A stretch of 32,168 bases of DNA from an uncultured Holdemanella sp. (GTDB taxonomy: Bacteria; Bacillota_I; Bacilli_A; Erysipelotrichales; Erysipelotrichaceae), in assembly GCF_934754935.1 (NCBI RefSeq), contig NZ_CAKVJB010000028.1:1-32168 (forward strand). Reading direction: 5' to 3'. A program made the translations under genes and the position numbers. Positions 13,678-21,519 of this stretch are shown in pieces; position 1 is the stretch's first letter, and each line of letters opens with the position of its first letter. The notes under the pieces were generated by a model that saw nothing but the letters and a program-made list of their open reading frames with translations, had not been told where the DNA came from and searched no databases.

Positions 13678-15273
13678 TTATGTGTTATCTAACGAGATGT
13701 AATCACAGATGTTCTTCGATAAAGGTTTGCTTTTTGGAACAGCCTTTTTCTTCTTTGGACGTGGATTTCCCATAAGAATATCAAGAGTTCCTCGAGCAAT
13801 CTCATCAACACGTCGTTGTCGACTGCCTTCTTCAGAAAGAATTTCTTTGACGGCTCTTGTAATATCGTCTGAACTGTACTCTGGATGAAGTGGACGAATC
13901 ATGTTCAATACTTGTTTTGTCACCTTGCTTTCATAAGCCAGATTACCGATGTTGACTTTAGGCATCTCAAATTCATTTTTGTCGAGTGCAGCATTTTGCA
14001 TGATTTCTCTATCAGCTTCTTCTTCGAGTTTTGACTGATTTACGAAATCAATAGAGTTTTTAAGTTGCTTGAAGTGTTTGTCGTTGATACGATGGATGAA
14101 TTTTTTGTCGATTGTCTCAGCCTTGCCTTTCGACTTGCTGTCAAGGTATTCAATCATGATCCATTTGTATAGCCAGATAAGCTGGTTGATGATGCCACCT
14201 GTACATTCATAGAGCGTATCAGCCAGTTCTTTCGACCATTCAATCGGCGTATCGACCCATTGCCAAATCAGAAGCAGTTTCACCAGATAGTTGAAATATT
14301 CTCGGTCCGACGTATACGCAGAGGCATCAATAAGGTCGCCAGTTCTACGTGCGTTTCGAAGTTTAGCAAACAGCTTTTGATAAGCCTCATCCGTTCCAAC
14401 GACACTTAAAGCCACCTTTGTCTTGTTGACGATACCAAGAAGACCTTCGTAGCTGTTTTCCTTGTTGGAATTGAAATTGATAAGCTGAATCTCATCAAGA
14501 ACGATAGTTCCAATTGAGAACATTTCGATAAGCTGGCAGACTTTTAATTGTTTATCTGCTAAGCTTCTACACTTTCTAGAAATCATCAACTCGTATTCAG
14601 GTTCAGGATTGCCTAAAGCACTGTCGATAGCTTCTCCAATCTGTCGATACAGAGTGGCAAAGTTACTGTTTGGCATACAGCTTACAACCAGATATGTGAT
14701 TTGAGGAAGTGTTTCGCCGACACTCGGATGATGCATGATAACCTGCGGAATATTCTCAAACAACTGTTTAAGAGATGAAGATTTCCCACAACCCGAGAAT
14801 CCAAGAAGGGCAAAGCCAGAAGGAGCGCTGTCCTCGATTTTGCCTTTCATGCGAATCATACTGCCTCGAGTCTTTCGACCTAGAAACTCTTTATCTTCCC
14901 AGATATAGCTTTTACGAAGCATGTATGAGCTGACGATTACATCGTAATCAATAAACTCAAGCTGTCTTTGAAACGCCAAAGGAAGTCTTAAACGTTTCAG
15001 GCTCAGTACAGTTTCCTTTTGTTCGTTTATCGTCATTGTTGCCAGCTTCTGAACGTCGACTTCAGGAATCGGCACCATATAAGCATTTACAAGGCTTCCC
15101 TCGTCACGTGGACGAGGTAAAGCCTCAATGAATGGATTGCCGACAAAATCTTCATTGGCCGATCTTACATACTTTGCATCGACTGGACCAATGCGATGAC
15201 ATTCTTCATACGTGTACTGGTTTTCATCACTGCCTACATCTTCATATTTGTAGATCCAGTTTAATTCTTGCAT
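13678..15273 (-). CDS. tnsC: TnsC-like AAA+ transposition regulator
   Basis: A 531-residue AAA+ ATPase that, in Tn7 relatives, polymerises on DNA, receives the target signal from TniQ/TnsD and activates the TnsA/TnsB transposase. Walker A is GFSGCGKSS (158-166); Walker B is IGTIVLDEIQL, with the DE pair at about 260-261. The VVGTDEAYQKLF block is the sensor 1 region, as in TnsC/TniB. The N-terminal 150 residues and the C-terminal lysine-rich tail (PRPKKKKAVPKSK) are probably for partner contacts. The start has GGGAGGTGAT upstream, 12 bases after the tnsB stop. It is the last gene of the operon and is followed by a terminator. The C-terminus recurs in a second partial tnsC at the right edge of the window. 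Confidence 0.93.
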   Translation of the reverse strand: MQELNWIYKYEDVGSDENQYTYEECHRIGPVDAKYVRSANEDFVGNPFIEALPRPRDEGSLVNAYMVPIPEVDVQKLATMTINEQKETVLSLKRLRLPLAFQRQLEFIDYDVIVSSYMLRKSYIWEDKEFLGRKTRGSMIRMKGKIEDSAPSGFALLGFSGCGKSSSLKQLFENIPQVIMHHPSVGETLPQITYLVVSCMPNSNFATLYRQIGEAIDSALGNPEPEYELMISRKCRSLADKQLKVCQLIEMFSIGTIVLDEIQLINFNSNKENSYEGLLGIVNKTKVALSVVGTDEAYQKLFAKLRNARRTGDLIDASAYTSDREYFNYLVKLLLIWQWVDTPIEWSKELADTLYECTGGIINQLIWLYKWIMIEYLDSKSKGKAETIDKKFIHRINDKHFKQLKNSIDFVNQSKLEEEADREIMQNAALDKNEFEMPKVNIGNLAYESKVTKQVLNMIRPLHPEYSSDDITRAVKEILSEEGSRQRRVDEIARGTLDILMGNPRPKKKKAVPKSKPLSKNICDYISLDNT

Positions 15274-15285
15274 AAAATCACCTCC

Positions 15286-17439
15286 CTACATCTTTTTGCT
15301 CATCTTTTCAAGAACTTCGTTGAGTGAAAGGTTCGAAATATCTTCCTTTGGCTGAGCTTCTGGCTCAGGCAGTGCTTTTGTTTCCAAAGTAATTGCAGGA
15401 GGACTTTCTTTTGTATCAAGACGAGAACCCATTGAGTTCTGTTCCATGAAGCTGATGCTTTCATCTTTACGATTCTGACGAATATTCTTTGTCTTACCTG
15501 AATCAGAGACAGTATACTTACCAGCTTCCAATGCATTGTCGATGGCCGCCTGAAGACTCATACGTTCTGCACATCGAATTTCCTGCTCATTCTGGTCAAG
15601 CTCATGGATAAGTTCATTTTTACGAGTCTTGTACTCTTCGTAGCACTTTAAAGGTTTACCATCAAAATCACTGTTTCCATTGCGGTACGGATTCAGTCTA
15701 GCCTTAACGATACGATTGTCGTTGATGTACCATAAGGAACCAACATCACGTTCATCAAGGCGACAGTTCAAAGGAGTAGATGAACGCAGACTTGATTTCG
15801 TAATAAGTTCTCCAAGCCATGCGTCTTCTGCCATATAATACAAACCGTTCCATTCGATGCCTTTACGAGTAATGCTCGCTTTGACTTCTCTACGAAGTGT
15901 GTATTCAAACTGGTCAAGGTTCGTAATCGGTTTTGGAGCTCCATACAGTTCACAGCCGTATTTCCAGATTTCCAAAGGTACTGGATGAACTCCACGCTGT
16001 ATCATATCCTTTGTTAAAGGGTAATCCTTCAAAACACGCATGTTGTGAGCAATTGTCTGGTTGATTACAAAGACCCAGATGTCTTCCAATGTAAGAACAG
16101 CATTCTTATGATGATTGGAATCATGGCGTTTCGTAATAAGCCCCTTGCCTTCCAAAAGGTCATTCTGGAAAGAATGATACTGGTGAAACAGCTGTTCGAC
16201 CTGACCTTTTAAAGAACCCATAGCTGGTGGAGTCAACTCCAAAGTGATGTTCAGTTCGTTACAGATACGTTTTACTTCATAGGAACGATACTCAACACCT
16301 CGGTCACTTCGGATTCGATTTGGAAGCACGTTGATATCCCATAGGCCATCTTTGATTTCAAGACCAAAGCGTCTGCAAAGCTGTTTGTTATCTTCACCAA
16401 GGTTCAAAAGACAGTTGGTGAATCCAAGAACAGAGTTATTATCCAAAGAAACGGATATAGCCGTAATCATACGGGAATAGACATCCACCATTGCATGCAC
16501 GATTGGACGACCAACAACTTTGGAAGGGTCGATTTCACTGATAAGCGATACATCCATTTCCACTTCGTCCATTTCGAATAAATCTCCAGGACCTTTTACG
16601 TTGTAAAGATTGTCTGAAATCAAAGCACGATTGTCATTTCTGTATTCACGTTTTGAAGTCTTGCTGATTTGGCGTTGCTTCTCCGTAGTGTTGTTACGAA
16701 TATAGTTGACCATCTGATTTATTGTAGGGCGGTGGTCAATTGGCATCAGCTGATTCTGAATCATGACTCCATCTTTTGTTTGAAGTTCCTGCCGAATCAT
16801 GAAATATTTCGTACACATCCAGTCATATGTAGTTGTGTATGACTTTTCTCTGCCGGATAGATAGTGCTTACAGCAGTCGTCGAAGATTTCACGAAGTTCA
16901 TTCGTTAAAGGAACTCCAGCAGTAAACAAAGGTGGACGCCCTGTTTTCAAGGAATATTCCATTCCCACTTTGCTCTTCTTGCCCTGCTGTGGAAGAAGTG
17001 CATATGGGTCAAGCCCGCTCATAAGGTACTTTTTCAGAACATAAAAGACAGTTCTTGTAGAAACGCTGTATTTCTTAGCCAGATCCTCAATAGCAGGTTT
17101 TGGCTTCCTTGTGGCAATATCAAAGTAGCATGGACCATATCTTTCGCTCAGCGTATCAACGATTTCTTTATTTCGAACATAGATATCACGATCTGTATCC
17201 GACAGAGCTCTGCTGTCGAATACATGTTCGCATTTAGCCTTACGAATCGCAAGCTCCTTTTTATCGACCATTTCAAGAATCGTTTCATCAAACCATTCTA
17301 GGATATCAACCTTGTCATCACGTTCATTCATTAAAATCGTGACGGAATAGTTCCCGTTGCGATAAATGACTCGGTAGTTTTCATCAAGCTCCATAATGTG
17401 CAGTATAGAACCGACTTTTAATTCAAGAATTTCCATCAT
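15286..17439 (-). CDS. tnsB: TnsB-like DDE transposase
   Basis: A 717-residue DDE/RNase H-fold transposase that binds the ends, makes the 3' cuts and joins them to the target. The catalytic core is visible: FEMDEVEMDVSL (first Asp, D291), IRSDRGVEYRSYEV (second Asp, D379) and GQVEQLFHQ (Glu, E415), with the intervening MVDVYSRMITAISVSLDN strand typical of the rve fold. N-terminal HTH regions lie at about 110-140 (IEDLAKKYSVSTRTVFYVLKKY is recognisable) and 240-260, as in TnsB/MuA. A Mu-type beta-barrel domain should occupy about 560-640. The C-terminal tail is low in complexity and likely contacts TnsC. GGAGGT lies upstream, and the start overlaps the tnsA stop (ATGA). Confidence 0.94.
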   Translation of the reverse strand: MMEILELKVGSILHIMELDENYRVIYRNGNYSVTILMNERDDKVDILEWFDETILEMVDKKELAIRKAKCEHVFDSRALSDTDRDIYVRNKEIVDTLSERYGPCYFDIATRKPKPAIEDLAKKYSVSTRTVFYVLKKYLMSGLDPYALLPQQGKKSKVGMEYSLKTGRPPLFTAGVPLTNELREIFDDCCKHYLSGREKSYTTTYDWMCTKYFMIRQELQTKDGVMIQNQLMPIDHRPTINQMVNYIRNNTTEKQRQISKTSKREYRNDNRALISDNLYNVKGPGDLFEMDEVEMDVSLISEIDPSKVVGRPIVHAMVDVYSRMITAISVSLDNNSVLGFTNCLLNLGEDNKQLCRRFGLEIKDGLWDINVLPNRIRSDRGVEYRSYEVKRICNELNITLELTPPAMGSLKGQVEQLFHQYHSFQNDLLEGKGLITKRHDSNHHKNAVLTLEDIWVFVINQTIAHNMRVLKDYPLTKDMIQRGVHPVPLEIWKYGCELYGAPKPITNLDQFEYTLRREVKASITRKGIEWNGLYYMAEDAWLGELITKSSLRSSTPLNCRLDERDVGSLWYINDNRIVKARLNPYRNGNSDFDGKPLKCYEEYKTRKNELIHELDQNEQEIRCAERMSLQAAIDNALEAGKYTVSDSGKTKNIRQNRKDESISFMEQNSMGSRLDTKESPPAITLETKALPEPEAQPKEDISNLSLNEVLEKMSKKM

Positions 17440-18122
17440 TTTGCATTACCTCCTTCAAGTTCAGGAAGTACATCACGATATACTTCCAGCAGATATCTAA
17501 AGTTCAATGGTTCGGATTCCATATCCACCTTGATTTTCTTTGTCGCAATCAGATGTTTAAGAAGCGACATCTCATCAAAGACAGAAGATCTGTCATAAAA
17601 CGCACACACTAAACGAATGTTTTCAGCGAAGACCACATTCATATCATCTTTATAGACGATTTCAAATGGAACGTGTGCAAGCTTTTCCCAGTAGAACTTT
17701 TCTACCATCAGTTTTTCACGAGTTCGTTTCTTGTTGAGTACATTCCGTGAAACCTTGACACTGAACACCTTTTCGGAACCATTCTTATAAGTAACGTAAA
17801 AGTCAGATGTCATGTATGAGTAGCGACTACCTGGATGTTTGATGCCAAAATCATCGCAAATCTCAAGAGTCTGTTCCAGATCCAAAGGGTACTGCTCTCG
17901 GATGTCAACAACATTGTCATCCCATCTAAGGATATGCCAGTAATACTTTTCGCCCTGAGACAGGAGCTCAACAGTTCGACCTGTTTTCCAGTCTTTAGGA
18001 GTGGAGCAAGTACCACTGCTGTTGAGTTCTCTAGCTTGAATCCAAGGCTTGTAAGAGGCTCCTGAACCTTGTCCTCTACCATTTTTTATTTTTTGCTCGT
18101 TTTTTGATCTTGCGTCGTACAT
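17436..18122 (-). CDS. tnsA: TnsA-like endonuclease subunit of the transposase
   Basis: A 228-residue restriction-type nuclease that cuts the 5' strands at the transposon ends, giving cut-and-paste rather than replicative transposition. TnsA signature blocks are LLSQGEKYYWHILRWDDNVV with E58, EQYPL, then YMTSDFYVTY with D107 and FSVKVSR with K123. These correspond to the E-D-K active site of Tn7 TnsA. The C-terminal half (RLVCAFYDRSSVFDEMSLLKHLI) is the helical part contacting TnsC. The start at 18122 is backed by AAGGAG about 11 bases upstream, although this lies inside tniQ, giving a 47-base overlap with it. It is somewhat shorter than Tn7 TnsA (273 residues). Its presence separates this element from Tn5053/TniA-type elements. 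Confidence 0.9.
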   Translation of the reverse strand: MYDARSKNEQKIKNGRGQGSGASYKPWIQARELNSSGTCSTPKDWKTGRTVELLSQGEKYYWHILRWDDNVVDIREQYPLDLEQTLEICDDFGIKHPGSRYSYMTSDFYVTYKNGSEKVFSVKVSRNVLNKKRTREKLMVEKFYWEKLAHVPFEIVYKDDMNVVFAENIRLVCAFYDRSSVFDEMSLLKHLIATKKIKVDMESEPLNFRYLLEVYRDVLPELEGGNAK

Positions 18123-18990
18123 TTTTGATTCTTCTCCTTTGTCTTCTTGCTTTGTATTTGTTTTCGTTCTTGATATGAATGATTGTATGTCCGTTAGGCA
18201 CTTTCTTCATTTCAAAACCGACCATCGTATCGTAGCTGATATTGTTAAAAAAACGCTGATAACGAGCCGGATCTTTAAAAATAGCTTTCAACAACTTCTC
18301 CTTTTGGTCGCCGGTCAGATATTCAACCGTGCTTTTCCAAAGAATGTTGGCAGCAAGGAAAGGTACTTCACCATCGTAACCAGGAATCAGAGCCTCATCG
18401 ACGTGGTCGACATCCAGATTCTTATCCTTTAGCAACGTATCCAGCTGATACTTGACCATTCGGTAATAAAGAGAAGCTCTGGAATAACATTTGCCGTACA
18501 TACGCTTTTCACGGTCCGTTTCGTATGAGCCTTTAACAGGTGTGTAGTCTGTTTCTTCAAGAACAGGCTTTCGAAGTGCATCCTCTTTAACACGAGCTAG
18601 ATTGCATCCGTGCTTCCAGCATGTGAATGTTCCAGGATACTGGTGCTGAAAGTGATAGACCACTCCACCATTCTTTTCCAAGTCTTCCTTCAGACATTCA
18701 GGACAGACATACACGTGATGTTCTTCATTCAATACAGGGATAAGCTTTCTTTGTTCTCTAAGCTCATTCGTATAAAGTGTTACACATGTCGTAACCCAAT
18801 CACTTTTTGGCAGTTGAGCAATAATCAGCTTAAAATAATCGACATGACGAGTAACTCTTCGAGTTCCAGACGTAATACCAAGCGACTGTAGCATATCGTC
18901 GATATCGGTATATCCATTGGCGACAGCCATACGAGCCATCCAGCTTGTTGGAAGTTCGTCGACTTCCGGTAAAAAAGTTGTCAGTAACAT
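18076..18990 (-). CDS. tniQ: TniQ-family target-selection protein (short form)
   Basis: A 304-residue TniQ-family protein, much shorter than Tn7 TnsD (508). It opens with FLPEVDELPTSWMARMAVANGY, the family's entry motif. A zinc-binding region follows, with CPEC (96-99), HQY (116) and C-x2-H-x-C (124-129, CWKHGC). The C-terminal 31 residues are extremely basic (RRQRRRIKNVRRKIKKR), suggesting non-specific DNA or RNA contact; this part of the gene overlaps tnsA. In Tn7 relatives TniQ links a target-recognising factor to TnsC. As the only TniQ here and a short one, it may need a partner to find targets. It is the first gene of the leftward operon, with GGAGG upstream, divergent from the ISL3-like gene. 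Confidence 0.9.
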   Translation of the reverse strand: MLLTTFLPEVDELPTSWMARMAVANGYTDIDDMLQSLGITSGTRRVTRHVDYFKLIIAQLPKSDWVTTCVTLYTNELREQRKLIPVLNEEHHVYVCPECLKEDLEKNGGVVYHFQHQYPGTFTCWKHGCNLARVKEDALRKPVLEETDYTPVKGSYETDREKRMYGKCYSRASLYYRMVKYQLDTLLKDKNLDVDHVDEALIPGYDGEVPFLAANILWKSTVEYLTGDQKEKLLKAIFKDPARYQRFFNNISYDTMVGFEMKKVPNGHTIIHIKNENKYKARRQRRRIKNVRRKIKKRAKNKKW

Positions 18991-19102
18991 AGTTCATTCC
19001 TCCATTCGTTACCTGTGAGAGACTTTTTCGTCCCATCTGACAAACTCATTGTAAACCAAGAATTTTTAAACTTGATTTTTTGCAAAAAGAAGTGGTTTGT
19101 AC

Positions 19103-19130
19103 TTGTGAAAACGCTGAGAACTGATATGAT
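19103..19130 (+). promoter_or_regulatory. Promoter of ISL3-like gene
   Basis: TTGTGA (19103-19108), a 16-base spacer and TATGAT (19125-19130), 24 bases before the start codon. It lies in the 164-base divergent spacer shared with tniQ. Confidence 0.55.
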
Positions 19131-19154
19131 AGTTATAGGTAAGGATGAACATAT

Positions 19155-20387
19155 ATGCGTATAAAAATAAAAGCACTGGACGATATTGAATTCGTCAGTG
19201 CCAGACTGGACATAGAGAATGCAACGATTCATATTGAAGCAATAAATCTTCTTGATCTTACAGGTAAGGACTGTATTCATGAAAACTGCTCGGGTGGAAA
19301 ATACATTGCACATGGATACTCAACTTCTGTTTACGAGGACCTTCATGTAGATGGTTATCGAGTTCTGATTCATTTGAAGTCACGAAGAGCCATTTGTTCT
19401 GCCTGTGGTTCAGTAGACGTACTTAAACCCGCCTGCTTGCATCGAGAAATCACATCAGACAGGAATCTAGATCCATTGTTAGGCAACCATAGAATGACGA
19501 ACCGATATCTGGATTGGATAGAATATCTAATATTCAAGTACGGCATAAAAGATACTTCTGAAATGACTGGCATCAAACCACGCAGGCTGTATTATATCCG
19601 AGAAGCCTATGATAAAAGAGATGAAGACATCCATTTTGAAGACAGAACTATCGTTGTAGCAAAATCACGTCATAACCGTCGTAACCTGTATCTGATAATA
19701 GACACTATGTATAACGACAGACTGCTGAATTATTTCATTTCACAGAAATCATCCTATGAATACGTAAAAAGATTGAAACAACAGAAACCTGAAATCAAAT
19801 ATCTGATTATTCCAGAAACCTTCAAGTTTAAAAGCCAGCTGGAAACCCTCTTTGGTGCAGAAAATGTAAAAACGGACTTCCGTTCTTTGCAACCGATGAT
19901 CACAACCTGCTGTTTCAATTCCTACAGAAGAGAAAGATATCAGTATGACTCAGAAACAATTGGATCAATGTCAATCGAGGAAGAAGAACGATTGTTCAGA
20001 ACGCCTAGAAACCAGCTATCAAACGACGACCAGATAAACTTGGAAGCCCTGCTGGATAATAACGCCGACTTCCATGAGTACTATTTTCTACAACACGAAT
20101 ACTGGTATCCATTGGATGACAAGATCTCTCTTGATGCAAAAAGCATAGATAGAATTGGGTGCGAAAGACCTCCTGTATTCCGCAATAAGAAGCCGTACAA
20201 ACAAAGGTCGAGCATCGAAACAACTATTGACACTTTGGCAAAAGAAGTCATGGAAGACATGGCAAATAATGAACGCAAAGAGTACACATTATATAAGATG
20301 AAAAAGCTAAAGGACTTCGATAAAGAAGCACCTGATTTTGAACCAATCATCTCCTTAAACGTGGATCAGGAGGATACCTATGAATAA
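19155..20387 (+). CDS. ISL3-transposase-like zinc-ribbon protein, apparently catalytically dead
   Basis: A 410-residue protein. Residues 40-95 look like the ISL3-family zinc ribbon: C-x4-C (40, 45), HGYSTSVYEDLHVDGYRVLI, then RRAICSAC with C81 and C84. Residues 115-150 may be an HTH (KDTSEMTGIKPRRLYYI). Residues 160-245 follow the ISL3 DDE core strand order (RTIVVAK..., NLYLIIDTMYNDRLLNYFI, IKYLIIPETF, VKTDFRSL). The usual DE, Asp-met and DxFH positions are not kept: IPET replaces the second Asp and TDFRSL replaces DxFH. The C-terminal 160 residues are unrelated to anything I recognise. Position (divergent from tniQ, with its own promoter and AAGGA) suggests a transposition accessory or DNA-targeting protein. 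The family call is moderate; loss of catalysis is inferred by eye. Confidence 0.6.
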   Translation: MRIKIKALDDIEFVSARLDIENATIHIEAINLLDLTGKDCIHENCSGGKYIAHGYSTSVYEDLHVDGYRVLIHLKSRRAICSACGSVDVLKPACLHREITSDRNLDPLLGNHRMTNRYLDWIEYLIFKYGIKDTSEMTGIKPRRLYYIREAYDKRDEDIHFEDRTIVVAKSRHNRRNLYLIIDTMYNDRLLNYFISQKSSYEYVKRLKQQKPEIKYLIIPETFKFKSQLETLFGAENVKTDFRSLQPMITTCCFNSYRRERYQYDSETIGSMSIEEEERLFRTPRNQLSNDDQINLEALLDNNADFHEYYFLQHEYWYPLDDKISLDAKSIDRIGCERPPVFRNKKPYKQRSSIETTIDTLAKEVMEDMANNERKEYTLYKMKKLKDFDKEAPDFEPIISLNVDQEDTYE

Positions 20388-20598
20388 ATTTAATCTTGGT
20401 GATATCGTCTATTTCATAGCTAACGGATACCATATTCGAGAAGCTACGGTAATTAGGGCTGGTTCAGGTTTCTGCACGATAAAGTTCAATGACAACGAAA
20501 CTCCAGCAGGAACCAGAGTCAGAGAATCCAAGTTATTTTCAACTAAGCAAGAAGCCGAAGTTGTAGTTGGAAAAACACATAATACACTGCTATACTAG
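20380..20598 (+). CDS. Small SH3/KOW-like protein coupled to the ISL3-like gene
   Basis: A 72-residue protein whose first half, NKFNLGDIVYFIANGYHIREA followed by TVIRAGSGFCTIKF, has the spacing of a small beta-barrel (SH3/KOW/Tudor-like) of the kind that binds RNA, DNA or peptides. The rest is polar. Its ATG lies inside the last codons of the ISL3-like gene (8-base overlap), with an upstream GGAGG in that gene (about 20370), so translation is almost certainly coupled and the two products may act together. Two terminators follow. No known Tn7 component of this size is recognised, so its role is open. Confidence 0.75.
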   Translation: MNKFNLGDIVYFIANGYHIREATVIRAGSGFCTIKFNDNETPAGTRVRESKLFSTKQEAEVVVGKTHNTLLY

Positions 20599-20603
20599 GT
20601 TTT

Positions 20604-20660
20604 GTTGGATGAGCCATAAATCATAAACATCAATAAATCAAAATCATCCAACCTTTTTAT
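20604..20660 (+). terminator. Terminator 1 after the ISL3-like/SH3-like pair
   Basis: GTTGGATGA (20604-20612) pairs with TCATCCAAC (20644-20652) across a 31-base loop, followed by CTTTTTAT. It starts 5 bases past the stop codon. Confidence 0.65.
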
Positions 20661-20665
20661 TCCAT

Positions 20666-20700
20666 GAGCTGGCATTCAACCCTTTCTGCCAGCTCTTTTT
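20666..20700 (+). terminator. Terminator 2 after the ISL3-like/SH3-like pair
   Basis: GAGCTGGCA (20666-20674), a 12-base loop, TGCCAGCTC (20687-20695), then TTTTT. It is a strong hairpin and a second barrier between the transposition module and the cargo. Confidence 0.9.
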
Positions 20701-20727
20701 GTGTCTTCCCAATTAGAAATCGAGCAC

Positions 20728-20758
20728 AAAAAAAAGAGACACTCTAAGTGAATGTCTC
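20728..20758 (-). terminator. Terminator of 106-aa acidic protein gene
   Basis: Read leftward, GAGACA (20758-20753), an 11-base loop, TGTCTC (20741-20736), then a run of eight T. It lies 22 bases past the stop codon. Confidence 0.85.
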
Positions 20759-20780
20759 AAGATTCAATTCCTATACGATT

Positions 20781-21101
20781 TTACTTTTCACATTTTACTT
20801 CTTTAATTCCATACTCATGGATTATATTCTCAGGAGCATTGGAATCAGCAGGATATAGTATTCCAGAAGCCGCATACTCATATTGTTCTAATTGCAATAC
20901 CGCTGGATCAAAAGGTTTAACATCTACGTTGTATTCAGCGTAAATATTGTCTTCATCTGCAATCAAATCTGCTTTTATACATTCATCAATTTCGTCAGCA
21001 GCATCATCTATTGTTTCTCCGTATGCAACACCAATTAATTCATGTTGGCTCACATTTTCTTCTAAATGTTTTAAAGATCTAAAAATCTCATATCTGTTCA
21101 T
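20781..21101 (-). CDS. Very acidic hypothetical protein (106 aa)
   Basis: A 106-residue soluble protein with about 25 Asp/Glu against 8 Lys/Arg (net charge near -17). Acidic residues run through DDAADEIDECIKADLIADED in the middle. It has no signal peptide, membrane span or recognised domain. The start has AGAGGAAAAG upstream, and a strong terminator follows, so it is an independent single gene. It lies between the transposition module and the type I RM operon, on the opposite strand to both cargo and accessory genes. Small acidic proteins beside restriction systems are sometimes DNA mimics that inhibit them (for example ArdA/Ocr-type), but there is no sequence match to these, so the idea is only a guess. 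Confidence 0.75.
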   Translation of the reverse strand: MNRYEIFRSLKHLEENVSQHELIGVAYGETIDDAADEIDECIKADLIADEDNIYAEYNVDVKPFDPAVLQLEQYEYAASGILYPADSNAPENIIHEYGIKEVKCEK

Positions 21102-21519
21102 GTATCTTTTCCTCTTATCTTCTTATTCATGAGTATAGCATCACACCTGTTTTCAGACAAGAATCAGGAAAAGTTCTTATTTTAACGAAAATCTCCAAGT
21201 ATTTCGGACAAAATTTCGAGCAATACGGACATTTTTTCGACCCTACCTTTATTTTTGACGATTTATAAGCATACATTTCATCAAAATAAGTCATTTTCTC
21301 AAGCAAAAAACATTTCTTTTTGTATTCAGGATGAAGATTTGTCCTAGTTTGTGCTTCTACCTCGAAAATTTGTACGTATTTGATTCTCTTATGTCGTCGT
21401 AAGCATTCAAAAAGACTCTTATGATGACAAAATCACTAAGTCGTCAGCTACACTCCGCTACACGAAAATGGTATACTGTAAGTAGAGGTTATATTTTCGA
21501 ATATTTATGGAGGATTAAT
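21102..21519. other. Non-coding spacer before hsdM with 15-bp direct repeat
   Basis: There is no supportable gene in these 418 bases. The region contains two copies of CGGACAWWWTTTCGA (21205-21219 and 21226-21240), spaced 21 bases apart with 12 of 15 positions equal, and a possible -10 TATACT (21472-21477) before hsdM with only a poor -35. The frame starting at 21421 that runs into hsdM is not its true beginning. Because it sits upstream of the RM operon, the repeats could be controller binding sites; the ribbon-helix-helix protein at 28792 is a candidate. Confidence 0.5.

Noticed and set aside
15300..15995. Alternative-frame open reading frames inside tnsB
   Set aside because: Shadows of the tnsB coding frame, without ribosome sites.
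21421..21519. Upstream extension of hsdM
   Set aside because: ATG 21520 has a GGAGG-type site and matches HsdM family length; the extra residues have no family similarity.
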